Below, in pieces: positions 8,180 to 16,783 of a stretch of 64,000 bases of DNA. The stretch comes from Pseudomonas agarici (GTDB lineage Bacteria > Pseudomonadota > Gammaproteobacteria > Pseudomonadales > Pseudomonadaceae): NCBI RefSeq assembly GCF_900109755.1, contig NZ_FOAR01000022.1, forward strand, positions 1-64,000, given 5' to 3'. The notes beneath the pieces were generated by a model. It was given only the letters and a program-made list of their open reading frames with translations, was not told where the DNA came from and searched no databases. A program made the position numbers and the translations under genes. Position 1 is the stretch's first letter. Each line of letters opens with the position of its first letter.

Positions 8180-9307
8180 ATGTTACCGAGCCAAGAGCAA
8201 CAACAGATCAGCGACGCGGCCCGATCCTTTGCCCAGGAACGGCTGAAACCGTTCGCCGCCGAATGGGATCGCGAACACCGTTTTCCCCGAGAGGCCATCG
8301 ACGAGATGGCCGGGCTGGGCTTTTTCGGCATGCTGGTGCCGGAGGCGTGGGGCGGTTGCGACACCGGCTATCTGGCCTATGCCATGGCCCTGGAGGAAAT
8401 CGCCGCTGGCGACGGTGCCTGCTCGACCATCATGAGCGTACACAACTCGGTGGGCTGCGTGCCGATCCTTAACTTTGGCAGCGAGGAGCAGAAAGCCCGG
8501 TTCCTGCCGCCCCTGGCCAGTGGCGCGATGCTCGGGGCCTTTGCCCTGACCGAACCGCAGGCCGGCTCCGATGCCAGTGGCCTGACAACCCGCGCACGGT
8601 TGGACGGCGATCACTACGTGCTCAACGGCTGCAAGCAATTTATCACCTCAGGGCAGAACGCCGGGGTGGTGATCGTTTTCGCGGTGACCGATCCGAGCGC
8701 AGGCAAGCGTGGCATCAGCGCCTTTATCGTGCCCACCGACTCGCCGGGTTATAAGGTGGCGCGGGTTGAGCACAAGCTCGGCCAGCATGCTTCGGATACC
8801 TGCCAGATCCTCTTCGAAGACGTACAGGTGCCGGTGACCAATCGCCTGGGCGAGGAGGGCGAGGGTTATCGCATCGCCCTGGCGAACCTGGAAGGTGGGC
8901 GTGTCGGTATTGCCGCACAGTCGGTGGGCATGGCTCGGGCGGCGTTCGAGGCGGCGCGTGATTATGCCCGCGAGCGACAAAGCTTCGGCAAGGCCCTGGT
9001 GGAGCATCAGGCCGTGGCCTTCCGCCTGGCGGATATGGCGACCCAGATTGCCGTGGCGCGGCAGATGGCGCACTACGCCGCCGCCCTGCGCGACAGCGGC
9101 AAGCCAGCGCTGGTGGAAGCTTCGATGGCCAAGCTGTTCGCCTCGGAAATGGCCGAGAAGGTCTGTTCCGCGGCGTTGCAAACCCTGGGTGGCTATGGCT
9201 ATCTAAGCGACTTCCCGCTGGAGCGGATCTACCGTGACGTGCGGGTCTGCCAGATCTACGAAGGCACCAGCGACATTCAACGCATGGTCATTTCGCGCAA
9301 CCTGTGA
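8180..9307 (+). CDS. Short/branched-chain acyl-CoA dehydrogenase
   Basis: The 375-residue flavoprotein has the FAD/substrate signature LTEPQAGSDASGL near residue 125 and the C-terminal signature with the likely catalytic glutamate in QIYEGTSDIQRMVISR near residue 362. It oxidises acyl-CoA to 2-enoyl-CoA and passes electrons to electron-transfer flavoprotein. I chose ATG 8180, preceded by TAGGAG, because the longer frame from 8162 would overlap the thiolase stop. Neighbours suggest 2-methylbutyryl-CoA or short straight-chain substrates, as reported for a similar P. putida cluster (from memory). Confidence 0.92.
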   Translation: MLPSQEQQQISDAARSFAQERLKPFAAEWDREHRFPREAIDEMAGLGFFGMLVPEAWGGCDTGYLAYAMALEEIAAGDGACSTIMSVHNSVGCVPILNFGSEEQKARFLPPLASGAMLGAFALTEPQAGSDASGLTTRARLDGDHYVLNGCKQFITSGQNAGVVIVFAVTDPSAGKRGISAFIVPTDSPGYKVARVEHKLGQHASDTCQILFEDVQVPVTNRLGEEGEGYRIALANLEGGRVGIAAQSVGMARAAFEAARDYARERQSFGKALVEHQAVAFRLADMATQIAVARQMAHYAAALRDSGKPALVEASMAKLFASEMAEKVCSAALQTLGGYGYLSDFPLERIYRDVRVCQIYEGTSDIQRMVISRNL

Positions 9308-9322
9308 TCAAGGACTCTATCG

Positions 9323-10096
9323 ATGAGCTATGAAACCATTTTGCTGGACATCAAGGGCCGTGTCGGCCTGATTACCCTGAACCGTCCGCAGGCGCTCAAT
9401 GCCCTGAACGCCCGGATCGTCAGCGAGGTGAACCAGGCGTTGGACGCATTGGAAGCCGATCCGCAGATCGGTTGTATCGTCCTGACCGGTTCGAAGAAGG
9501 CCTTTGCCGCCGGCGCCGATATCAAGGAAATGGCCGAGCTGACCTACCCGAAGATCTACCTCGACGACCTGTTCAGCGACAGTGACCGGGTGGCCAATCG
9601 GCGTAAGCCGATCATTGCCGCCGTGGCTGGCTTTGCCCTGGGTGGCGGCTGTGAGTTGGCATTGATGTGTGACTTTATCCTGGCCGGCGACAACGCCAAG
9701 TTCGGCCAGCCGGAAATCAACCTCGGGGTGCTGCCGGGCATGGGCGGCACCCAGCGCCTGACTCGTGCGGTGGGCAAGGCCAAGGCCATGGAAATGTGCC
9801 TGACCGGGCGCTTTATCGACGCCGTGGAGGCCGAGCGTTGTGGGATCGTTGCGCGGATTGTGCCGGTCGACGAGTTGCTGGACGAGGCGTTGAAGGTCGC
9901 GACCCTGATCGCGGGCAAGTCGATTCCCATCAGTATGATGGTCAAGGAAAGCGTCAACCGCGCTTTTGAGGTCAGCCTGTCCGAAGGTGTGCGCTTTGAG
10001 CGCCGGGTGTTCCACGCGGCGTTCGCCACCGAGGATCAGAAAGAAGGGATGGCGGCCTTTATCGCCAAGCGCGAGGCGCAGTTCAAGGACAGTTGA
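9323..10096 (+). CDS. Enoyl-CoA hydratase
   Basis: The 257-residue crotonase-family enzyme has the oxyanion-hole segment AFAAGADIKEM near residue 62, the catalytic Glu region in ALGGGCELALMCDF near 105, and PEINLGVLPGMGGTQRL near 130. It hydrates 2-enoyl-CoA to 3-hydroxyacyl-CoA and completes the beta-oxidation set of this operon. It begins 15 bases after the dehydrogenase stop and is the last gene before a hairpin and the convergent gene pair. Confidence 0.93.
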   Translation: MSYETILLDIKGRVGLITLNRPQALNALNARIVSEVNQALDALEADPQIGCIVLTGSKKAFAAGADIKEMAELTYPKIYLDDLFSDSDRVANRRKPIIAAVAGFALGGGCELALMCDFILAGDNAKFGQPEINLGVLPGMGGTQRLTRAVGKAKAMEMCLTGRFIDAVEAERCGIVARIVPVDELLDEALKVATLIAGKSIPISMMVKESVNRAFEVSLSEGVRFERRVFHAAFATEDQKEGMAAFIAKREAQFKDS

Positions 10097-10109
10097 GTCT
10101 ATTGGGCAT

Positions 10110-10131
10110 TGTGGCGAGCGGGCTCGCCACA
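10110..10131. terminator. Hairpin between convergent operons (terminator or REP-like)
   Basis: TGTGGCGAG and CTCGCCACA form a nine-base perfect stem around a CGGG loop. It lies 13 bases beyond the hydratase stop and 16 bases before the end of the convergent dehydrogenase gene. There is no long T-run. The GTGGCGAGC...GCTCGCCAC sequence also resembles the short extragenic palindromes of Pseudomonas, so it may serve as a bidirectional terminator or a REP element. Confidence 0.6.
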
Positions 10132-10147
10132 AGACCAGGCTCATCGG

Positions 10148-11299
10148 TCAAACAAGGTAATGCTTGAGTTCCCGCGCAATCAGCATTCGCTGAATCTCGC
10201 TCGACCCTTCGTAGATTTGCGTGATCCGCGCATCGCGGTAGTAACGCTCCACCGGGTAATCTTCCAGATACCCGTAGCCGCCATGGATCTGCAGCGCCGA
10301 TGAGCAGACTTTTTCGGCCATTTCCGAGGCGAACAGCTTGGCTTGCGAAGCCTGCGACAGGCATGGCAGGTCGGCGCTGCGCAGCCGTGCCGCATGCAGG
10401 ATCAGCAGGCGCGAGGCGTTGATTCGGGTGTGCATGTCGGCCAGCATATTGGCGATGCTTTGGTGCTCGATGATCGGCTTGCCGAACTGTACCCGCTCAC
10501 GGGCATAGACCAGCGCCGCCTCGAACGCGGCGCGGGCGATCCCCAGCGCTTGGGCGGCGATACCGATGCGGCCGCCTTCCAGGTTCGACAGCGCAATCGC
10601 CAAGCCCTTACCGCGCTCGCCCAGCAGGTTGGCTTCAGGCACGCTGCACTGGTTGAGCGTAACGGCGCAGGTGTCCGAGGCACGAATGCCCATCTTGTGT
10701 TCGGTACGGTCGACGATAAAACCGGGAGTATCGGTGGGTACCAGAAAGGCGGAAATACCCTTCTTGCCCAGCGCCGGATCGGTCACGGCAAAGACGATTG
10801 CCAGCTTGGCCCTTTTGCCATTACTGACGAACTGCTTGGCGCCGTTGATCAGCCACTGGCCGTCCTTGAGTTCGGCGCGGGTGCGCAGGTTGTGGGCTTC
10901 GGAGCCAGCCTGGGGTTCGGTCAGGCAAAAACAGCCGATAGCCTTGCCGGTGGCGAGCGCCGGCAGCCAGGTTTGCTTCTGGGCCTGGCTGCCGTAGTTG
11001 AGGATCGGCCCGCAGCCGACCGAGTTGTGGATGCTCATCAGCGCGCCAGTGGCTCCGTCACCGGCGGCGATTTCCTCCACGGCCAGGGCGTAGGCGACAT
11101 AGTCGACGTAGGTGCCGCCCCATTCCTCGGGCACCACCATGCCCAGCAGGCCCAGTTCACCCATCTTGTCGACGAGGCCGTCGTCGATCCAGCCGGCCTT
11201 TTCCCAAGCCTGGGCATGGGGCGCGATCTCGCCACGGGCGAAGTCGCGGGCCATGTCGCGGATCATCACTTGTTCTTCGCTCAGTTCGATATCGTGCAT
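10148..11299 (-). CDS. Acyl-CoA dehydrogenase (isobutyryl-CoA type likely)
   Basis: The 383-residue protein has CLTEPQAGSEAHNLRTRA near residue 128 and QIYEGSSEIQRMLIAREL at the C-terminus with the probable catalytic Glu. It is clearly related to the dehydrogenase at 8180-9307 but distinct, and it faces that operon tail to tail. Downstream co-transcription with the 3-hydroxyisobutyryl-CoA hydrolase-like gene (3 bases apart) points to valine breakdown, that is, isobutyryl-CoA to methacrylyl-CoA. The substrate is inferred from this pairing. Confidence 0.9.
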   Translation of the reverse strand: MHDIELSEEQVMIRDMARDFARGEIAPHAQAWEKAGWIDDGLVDKMGELGLLGMVVPEEWGGTYVDYVAYALAVEEIAAGDGATGALMSIHNSVGCGPILNYGSQAQKQTWLPALATGKAIGCFCLTEPQAGSEAHNLRTRAELKDGQWLINGAKQFVSNGKRAKLAIVFAVTDPALGKKGISAFLVPTDTPGFIVDRTEHKMGIRASDTCAVTLNQCSVPEANLLGERGKGLAIALSNLEGGRIGIAAQALGIARAAFEAALVYARERVQFGKPIIEHQSIANMLADMHTRINASRLLILHAARLRSADLPCLSQASQAKLFASEMAEKVCSSALQIHGGYGYLEDYPVERYYRDARITQIYEGSSEIQRMLIARELKHYLV

Positions 11300-11302
11300 G
11301 GT

Positions 11303-12409
11303 TCAGTTCCCGCTCGTGTCGAGGCCGTGGAAAAAACGGGCGATCTGCTCGGGCCGTAGCGCCTGCAGGGTGGGTGGGTTCCAGCGGGGCTGCTTGTCCT
11401 TGTCGATCAGCAGGGCGCGCACGCCTTCTATCAGGTCGCCGTGCTCGAACCATTGGCGGTCCAAGTGCAGTTCCAGGGCAAAGCATTCCTCCAGGCCCAG
11501 GTGCCGACCGCGCCGGAGCATTTCCAGGGTCACGCCCATGGCCAGCGGCGAACGGGTCTCCAGCAGGTCGGCGGTGGTCATGGCCCACTCATGGCTGTCG
11601 GCGACGGTCGCCTGCCGCAGTTGCTCGACCATGCTGGGGACGTCGGGCAGGGCGAAGAAGTAGTCGATGGCCGGGCGCAGCTTGTCCAGTGGGGCGTCGG
11701 GCAACGTCTGTACGCCGAGCCTGGCGAGCAGATTCTGCAAGTCCTTGAGGGGCGTGTCGTGCCACTCCAACCGGTCGAGGCACCCGTCCAGTTCGTGGCG
11801 CTTGTCACTGCTCAGATACCAGTCGGCGAGGCCGCAATACAGGGCATCGGCGGCGCGAATCTGGCTGCCGCTGACCCCCAGGTAGAGACCGATCTCACCG
11901 GGAATGCGCGGCAGGAAATAGCTGCCGCCGACATCCGGGAAATAACCGATAGCGACTTCCGGCATGGCCAGCCGACTGCTTTCGGTGACTACCCGCAGGT
12001 CGGCGCCTTGCGCTAAACCCATGCCACCGCCAAGGACAAAACCGTCCAGCAACGCCAGCACCGGCTTGGGGTAATGATGGAGGCTCAGATCCAGGGCGTA
12101 TTCCTCGACGAAGAAATCTTCGTGCAGGCGCCCGCCACTCTGGTAGCTGTCATGCAGCGAACGGATATCGCCGCCAGCGCAGAATGCACGATCGCCCGCG
12201 CCGCGCAGGGTGACGGCGTGGATGTGCGGATCCTCGGCCCAGGCATCGAGCTGGCGTTGCAGCAGGCGGATCATGTTCAGGGTCAGGGCATTGAGGCCGG
12301 CGGGACGGTTTAAGGTCAGGTGGCCGATATGGTTGCGCACCTCGGCCAGCACCTCGGCCGGAGCGTCTGCGAGGCGCGTGACAGCAGCGGATGAAACCTG
12401 AGCAGTCAT
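11303..12409 (-). CDS. 3-hydroxyisobutyryl-CoA hydrolase-like (ECH_2) protein
   Basis: The 368-residue crotonase-superfamily protein shows AFCAGGDIRSLHDS near residue 70, DGFVLGGGMGLAQGAD near 112 and MPEVAIGYFPDVGGSYFLPR near 140. Its extended C-terminal half and the PDVGGSY motif are typical of 3-hydroxyisobutyryl-CoA hydrolases rather than simple hydratases. I set the start at ATG 12409 (MTAQVSS), which has GGGAG six bases upstream. The longer frame to 12565 has a Lys/Thr-rich, unlikely N-terminus. It would release 3-hydroxyisobutyrate in valine catabolism, together with the acyl-CoA dehydrogenase encoded directly after it. Confidence 0.87.
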   Translation of the reverse strand: MTAQVSSAAVTRLADAPAEVLAEVRNHIGHLTLNRPAGLNALTLNMIRLLQRQLDAWAEDPHIHAVTLRGAGDRAFCAGGDIRSLHDSYQSGGRLHEDFFVEEYALDLSLHHYPKPVLALLDGFVLGGGMGLAQGADLRVVTESSRLAMPEVAIGYFPDVGGSYFLPRIPGEIGLYLGVSGSQIRAADALYCGLADWYLSSDKRHELDGCLDRLEWHDTPLKDLQNLLARLGVQTLPDAPLDKLRPAIDYFFALPDVPSMVEQLRQATVADSHEWAMTTADLLETRSPLAMGVTLEMLRRGRHLGLEECFALELHLDRQWFEHGDLIEGVRALLIDKDKQPRWNPPTLQALRPEQIARFFHGLDTSGN

Positions 12410-12681
12410 TACTAACTCCCTGCTTTTATTGTCTTTTTGAGTGCGTTCGGCGGACGAACGATGATGGATCGTAACAGTGCAAATTTGCCCAATACAACCC
12501 TGATAAGTGCAGGTCTTGTTTGCATTTTTGCCTGTTGGAAGAGTGGTCTGAACAGTCTGGCCCAACGTGCCGGGGTTGCAAGTGCAATCCAGCCCGCTCC
12601 ACTGGCGGGAGTGCGTTGCGAATCCGGTTCGTATCGTGCCGACTCAATGCTAAAGTCGCTTTTTTTGAGCAGGGAACGGTC

Positions 12682-13032
12682 ATGCGGATGTTAATCGGGG
12701 CGTTGGTGGCAGTGGCGTTGGCGGGGTGCATGAGTCCCGGCATGAATCAGACCCGCACCACCGGGCCGACCAAGAGCTTTACCTCGAGCAAGGCCGACAA
12801 TGCCGTCGCCCAGTGTGTCCAGTTCTCCTGGCAGGACGAGGCGGTGTTTGGCGTGGATGCCGCCGCTTACCTGCAGTTGGGCTACAAGGGCGGCTCCACT
12901 GTCTATACCAGGGGGTCGGAGTATTTCGTCGATGTTCGGCGCGACGTTAATGGCACGCTGGTCGATTATTATGCGACCACCAGCAAGCCGATTGGCGCCA
13001 GGCGCTTGGCGGCGGTGGCGACTTGTTTGTGA
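12682..13032 (+). CDS. Small lipoprotein of unknown function
   Basis: The 116-residue product has a clear lipoprotein signal (MRMLIGALVAVALAGC, lipobox L-A-G-C near residue 16). A Thr/Ser-rich linker and a compact domain follow, containing AVAQCVQFSWQDEAVFGVDA and YFVDVRRDVNGTLVDYYA, with cysteines near the start and end of the domain. AGGGA lies six bases before the ATG. The reading frame is open further upstream from 12520, but that part lacks a start context and would hide the signal peptide. It is transcribed divergently from the valine-degradation genes. Family not recognised. Confidence 0.75.
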   Translation: MRMLIGALVAVALAGCMSPGMNQTRTTGPTKSFTSSKADNAVAQCVQFSWQDEAVFGVDAAAYLQLGYKGGSTVYTRGSEYFVDVRRDVNGTLVDYYATTSKPIGARRLAAVATCL

Positions 13033-13122
13033 TCTTGCGATGACTCATTACCGCGCCTTGACCATGGAGCTGTGATATCCGCACTTGAGCTAACCAATTA
13101 ACCGTACAGGCCATTAGCCGAC

Positions 13123-13455
13123 TCAACCCGACGCTTGGGTGTGCAGAATGTCAGTTACCCATTGGTTGATGCTCTTGTGAGATAGCTCGGCTTTGGCGGC
13201 TATCGAGGCATGGAGCTCTGGAGCCAGGCGTAGGCTGAGTTTCCCCGAGTAAGGTTTTTGAGGCGAGCGGCTCAACTTGGCACAGGTTTGGAGGTAATCA
13301 TCGACTGCTTCTTCGAACGCTGCTCTGAGCTCTTTGACCGACTCGCCATGGAATCCGACGATATCGCGAATTCCCGCAATATGGCCGACAAACAACCCAT
13401 CTTCATCGCTGTACTCAATACGGGCAGCGTAGTTTTTGTGATTCATCACATTCAT
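13123..13455 (-). CDS. hicB: HicB-family antitoxin
   Basis: The 110-residue protein has the HicB N-terminal degenerate RNase-H-like part (YAARIEYSDEDGLFVGHIAG, then VDDYLQTC). Its C-terminal ribbon-helix-helix DNA-binding segment reads GKLSLRLAPELHASIAAKA, followed by SINQWVTDIL. It would neutralise HicA and repress the operon by binding a palindromic operator. It follows hicA with a four-base ATGA overlap, the usual HicA-HicB arrangement. Two N-terminal methionines (MNVMNHK) leave a small uncertainty in the start. Confidence 0.9.
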   Translation of the reverse strand: MNVMNHKNYAARIEYSDEDGLFVGHIAGIRDIVGFHGESVKELRAAFEEAVDDYLQTCAKLSRSPQKPYSGKLSLRLAPELHASIAAKAELSHKSINQWVTDILHTQASG

Positions 13456-13706
13456 GGTGTGACTCCTGCTTGTTCCAGAAAAGCGCGAGCATCGCGAACC
13501 TGATAAGGCTTGGATTCCTTGTCAGGATGCGGCCTGTGAAACGTCACGACGACGCCATTGAGTTCGAAACGTACTCGTGAACCCCTGCCTTCAACAACGC
13601 TGGCTCCAACGGCCAGCAGCAGGCTTTCGATGCGGGCCCATTCAAGCGTATTGGGAACCGGCCTTGAAAAGATGGCTTTCAGCGTAGTGAGCTGTTTGTT
13701 ATTCAT
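13452..13706 (-). CDS. hicA: HicA-family toxin (mRNA interferase)
   Basis: The 84-residue HicA-like protein has the double-stranded RNA-binding-like fold pattern: IESLLLAVGASVVEGRGSRV, then VVVTFHRPHPDKES carrying the expected catalytic His, and VRDARAFLEQAGV at the C-terminus. HicA cleaves mRNA and tmRNA ribosome-independently. I set the start at ATG 13706 (MNNKQLTTLK). The longer frame to 13778 adds a doubtful extension. It overlaps hicB by four bases. The toxin is intact as far as can be seen. Confidence 0.88.
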   Translation of the reverse strand: MNNKQLTTLKAIFSRPVPNTLEWARIESLLLAVGASVVEGRGSRVRFELNGVVVTFHRPHPDKESKPYQVRDARAFLEQAGVTP

Positions 13707-14056
13707 GGTATTAAAAAATGATATCAATTTGAAGGGGCAAACTGATTTTAATGGCGTCCGACCCAAGTACAATGGCAATTACGTCACCAATTGATTCATG
13801 CCGCCGCCAATGGTCGACGAGATTCAGGTGGTAACAGTTGGCCAACTGTTACCGTATCTCGCGGGATGATGGGTCAAGCTTGACGCAGACTAACCACACA
13901 GGCCACTAGGGGCTATCGCGATTAGCCATATCCAGTTAGGAGCGCGGGACCTGCAGGCATGGTTGCTTTCTACCGAGCGGTATTGGCGGCGGGCGATCAG
14001 GACAACGGCCTGGCGGCAAACCGGGGCAATGGCGTGCAGGTGAGTGTTCGGCTCGC
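13707..14056. other. Region upstream of hicA, downstream of atoB
   Basis: This stretch holds the hicAB promoter region and the 3' side of atoB. It includes TGATATCA (13719-13726) just before hicA and a perfect 24-bp palindrome at 13830-13853. A plus-strand frame of about 44 codons ends with a stop at about 14057 (reading LAAGDQDNGLAANRG). It looks protein-like but has no start signal, so it may be a remnant of a lost gene. No intact gene is supported here. Confidence 0.4.
13830..13853. promoter_or_regulatory. Perfect 24-bp palindrome, candidate operator
   Basis: The half-site GGTAACAGTTGG is followed immediately by its exact complement, with no loop, so it is better suited to a dimeric DNA-binding protein than to an RNA terminator. 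It lies about 125 bases upstream of the hicA start and 200 bases beyond the atoB stop. HicB carries a ribbon-helix-helix domain that binds palindromes, which makes autoregulation of hicAB the first hypothesis. Confidence 0.45.
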
Positions 14057-15235
14057 CTAGCGCTCGATAGCCAGCGCCACGCCTTGCCCGCCGCCGATGC
14101 ACAGGGTCGCCAGGCCTTTTTTTGCATCGCGCTTGATCATCTCGTGCAGCAGGGTCACCAGCACCCGGCAACCCGAGGCGCCGATTGGGTGGCCGAGGGC
14201 AATGGCACCGCCATTGACGTTGACCTTGCTCGCGTCCCAACCCAACTCCTTGCTTACCGACAACGTCTGGGCCGCGAAAGCCTCGTTGGTCTCAATCAGA
14301 TCAAGCTGCTCCAGGGACCAGCCGGCCTTGTCCAGGCAGCGACGGGTGGCGCTGACCGGGCCGATGCCCATGATCGCCGGGTCGACGCCGGCATTGGCGT
14401 AGGCGGTGATTTTCGCCAGCACCGGCAAGCCCAGGGACTTGGCCTTGGCGGCGCTCATCAGGATCACTGCCGCGGCGCCGTCGTTCAGCGATGAAGCGTT
14501 ACCGGCGGTGACCGTGCCGTCCTTCTTGAAGGCCGGCTTAAGCTTGCCCAGCGATTCGTTGGTGGTGCCGGCGCGGGGCTGTTCATCGGTGGCGAAGGTC
14601 ACTGGATCGCCCTTGCGCTGGGGAATCACGATGGGGGTGATCTCTTCGACAAAACGCCCGGCCTGGATGGCGGCCACGGCTTTGTGCTGCGAAGCGGCGG
14701 CGAAGGCATCCTGGGCTTCGCGGCTGATGGCGTATTTGTCCGCCAGGTTTTCGGCGGTGATGCCCATGTGGTAGTCGTTGAACGCGTCCCACAGGCCGTC
14801 GCTGATCATGGTGTCGACCAGTTGGCCATGGCCCATGCGCAGGCCGGTACGGGCGCCGGGCATCACGTAGTTGGACAGGCTCATGTTTTCCTGGCCGCCG
14901 GCGACGATCACTTCGGCATCGCCGCAGCGAATAGCTTGGGCTGCCAAGTGCAGGGCCTTGAGGCCCGAGCCGCAGACCTTGTTCAAGGTCATGGCCGGCA
15001 CCGCGTGGGGCAGGCCGGCCTTGATTGCGGCTTGGCGCGCCGGGTTTTGGCCGGCCCCGGCGGTCAGCACCTGGCCCATGATCACTTCATCGACCTGGGC
15101 ACCGTCCAGGCCGGTCTGGCTCAGCAACTGGCGAATTACCGCGGCACCGAGGTCCACGGCGGAAATAGTGGCCAGCGAGCCCTGGAAACTGCCCACGGCG
15201 GTGCGGGTGGCGGCGACAATCACTACATCTTGCAT
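14057..15235 (-). CDS. atoB: Acetyl-CoA C-acetyltransferase
   Basis: The 392-residue thiolase has catalytic Cys in LNKVCGSGLKALH near residue 88, NEAFAAQ near 310, GGAIALGHPIGASGCR near 345 and LCIGGGQG near 376. It splits acetoacetyl-CoA into two acetyl-CoA. I set the start at ATG 15235 (MQDVVIV) because AGGAA lies about eight bases upstream and the family starts there. The alternative ATG at 15250 overlaps the dhcB stop. It is the last gene of the dhcA-dhcB-atoB operon, where it uses the CoA-activated product of the transferase. Confidence 0.93.
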   Translation of the reverse strand: MQDVVIVAATRTAVGSFQGSLATISAVDLGAAVIRQLLSQTGLDGAQVDEVIMGQVLTAGAGQNPARQAAIKAGLPHAVPAMTLNKVCGSGLKALHLAAQAIRCGDAEVIVAGGQENMSLSNYVMPGARTGLRMGHGQLVDTMISDGLWDAFNDYHMGITAENLADKYAISREAQDAFAAASQHKAVAAIQAGRFVEEITPIVIPQRKGDPVTFATDEQPRAGTTNESLGKLKPAFKKDGTVTAGNASSLNDGAAAVILMSAAKAKSLGLPVLAKITAYANAGVDPAIMGIGPVSATRRCLDKAGWSLEQLDLIETNEAFAAQTLSVSKELGWDASKVNVNGGAIALGHPIGASGCRVLVTLLHEMIKRDAKKGLATLCIGGGQGVALAIER

Positions 15236-15249
15236 CGCTTGATTCCTCA

Positions 15250-15909
15250 TCAGGAAAACTGCATTTCAGGCACGTGCTCGGGAACGATCAGTTTACCGGC
15301 GGTCTTGCTGACAATTTCTTCGACGCTGACGCCAGGTGCGCGTTCCTTGAGGACAAAGGCGCCATCTTCGATTTCCAGGTAGGCCAGGTCGGTCAGCACG
15401 CGCTTGATGCATTGGGCGCCGGTCAGTGGCAGGCTGCAGCGCGACAACAGTTTCGACTCGCCGTCTTTCGAGGCGTGAGTCATGGTGACGATGATGTTTT
15501 CGGCCCCGGCCACCAGGTCCATGGCGCCGCCCATGCCCTTGACCAGCTTGCCGGGGATCATCCACGAGGCGATGTTGCCCTGCACGTCGACTTCGAAGGC
15601 GCCGAGCACGGTCAGGTCGATATGGCCGCCGCGAATCATCGCGAAGGATTCGGCGGAGGAGAAGATCGAGGCGCCGATACGAGCGGTCACGGTCTGCTTG
15701 CCGGCGTTGATCATGTCGGCATCGACTTCATCTTCGCTGGGAAAGGAACCCATGCCGAGCAAACCGTTTTCCGATTGCAACATGACTTCCATGCCAGCCG
15801 GAATGTAGTTGGCGACCAGGGTCGGAATGCCGATGCCGAGGTTCACGTAGAAGCCGTCCTGCAGTTCGCGGGCGACACGCTGAGCCATTTGTTCGCGGGA
15901 AAGTGCCAT
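15250..15909 (-). CDS. dhcB: 3-oxoacid/dehydrocarnitine CoA-transferase subunit B
   Basis: The 219-residue subunit has GFYVNLGIGIPTLVANYIP near residue 20 and the catalytic glutamate in the QSENGLLGMG motif near residue 46, as expected for the beta chain of class I CoA-transferases. It transfers CoA from a donor acyl-CoA to a 3-ketoacid. With subunit A and the divergent LysR gene it matches the dhcR-dhcA-dhcB-atoB arrangement of P. aeruginosa, where the enzyme handles dehydrocarnitine. Acetoacetate is an equally reasonable substrate, so the symbol is by synteny. The start at 15909 fits the family. Confidence 0.85.
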   Translation of the reverse strand: MALSREQMAQRVARELQDGFYVNLGIGIPTLVANYIPAGMEVMLQSENGLLGMGSFPSEDEVDADMINAGKQTVTARIGASIFSSAESFAMIRGGHIDLTVLGAFEVDVQGNIASWMIPGKLVKGMGGAMDLVAGAENIIVTMTHASKDGESKLLSRCSLPLTGAQCIKRVLTDLAYLEIEDGAFVLKERAPGVSVEEIVSKTAGKLIVPEHVPEMQFS

Positions 15910-15943
15910 TGTAGTGTGCTCCGTTAGTCGATAAGGCCGAGGC

Positions 15944-16648
15944 TTACTTGCGCACGGTGCGCTGTTCGATGCGTTTCTCGAACGTGCCACAGATGATCCG
16001 ATCGACGTAGATGCCGGGGGTGTGGATCTGCGCCGGGTCCAGTTCGCCCGGTTCGACGATTTCCTCGACTTCGACCACAGTGATCTTGCCGGCGGTGGCG
16101 GCCAGCGGATTGAAGTTTTGAGCCGTGTGGCGATAGATCACGTTGCCGAAATGGTCGGCCTTCCAGCCTTTGACAATGGCGAAGTCGCCGGTGATGGACT
16201 CTTCCATCAGGTAGGGACGACCATTGAATTCGCGGGTTTCCTTGCCGTCCGCGACGGGGGTGCCGTAGCCGGTGGCGGTAAAGAAGGCCGGGATCCCGGC
16301 GCCGCCGGCGCGCATTTTCTCCGCCAGGGTGCCTTGGGGGGTCAAAATCACCTCGATCTCACCGCTGAGCAATTGCTTTTCGAACAGGGCGTTTTCGCCC
16401 ACATAGGAGGCCACGACCTTGCGGATCTGGCGGTCTTCCAACAGCACGCCAAGGCCGAAGCCATCGACACCGCAGTTGTTGGAGACCACGGTCAGGTTGC
16501 GGGTGCCCTTGCGCTTGATCTCGGCGATCAGGTTTTCCGCAATACCGCACAGACCGAAGCCGCCGCAAAGCACGGTCATACCGTCTTCCAGGCCGGCGAG
16601 GGCTTCCTCGTAGGACGCCACGCGTTTATCGAAACCTGCCATCTGCAT
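15944..16648 (-). CDS. dhcA: 3-oxoacid/dehydrocarnitine CoA-transferase subunit A
   Basis: The 234-residue alpha chain shows the CoA-binding glycine motif MTVLCGGFGLCGIAENLI near residue 25 and the family features NLTVVSNNCGVDGFGLG and EVILTPQGTLAEKMRAGGAG. It forms the heteromeric CoA-transferase with the product of the next gene, 34 bases away. Two start codons (16648 and 16642) are possible. An AGAGG lies just upstream, and the spacing slightly favours the inner one. It is divergently transcribed from the LysR regulator. Confidence 0.86.
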   Translation of the reverse strand: MQMAGFDKRVASYEEALAGLEDGMTVLCGGFGLCGIAENLIAEIKRKGTRNLTVVSNNCGVDGFGLGVLLEDRQIRKVVASYVGENALFEKQLLSGEIEVILTPQGTLAEKMRAGGAGIPAFFTATGYGTPVADGKETREFNGRPYLMEESITGDFAIVKGWKADHFGNVIYRHTAQNFNPLAATAGKITVVEVEEIVEPGELDPAQIHTPGIYVDRIICGTFEKRIEQRTVRK

Positions 16649-16783
16649 GATCCTCTTTGTTGTTCGTGGCCCCAGCGGCCTTTGAGTAGAGTGTTGCTCC
16701 AGGAAATATATTTGTTAAGTTGATTTTTAGGTTTGATTGATTGATAAATCTCAATAATGGCCATTCACGCCGAGACAATATCG
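16649..16783. promoter_or_regulatory. Divergent promoter region of dhcA and the LysR gene
   Basis: The 135 bases between dhcA and the regulator are AT-rich. Three tandem TTGA units end at 16744, and TTGA (16737-16740) is mirrored by TCAA (16751-16754). Dyads of this size in a divergent promoter are typical binding sites of LysR regulators. The assignment is from position and pattern only. Confidence 0.4.

Noticed and set aside
13935..14057. Plus-strand fragment reading LAAGDQDNGLAANRG up to a stop
   Set aside because: It looks protein-like but has only about 44 codons, no start signal and no family I can name, so I record it only as a possible remnant.
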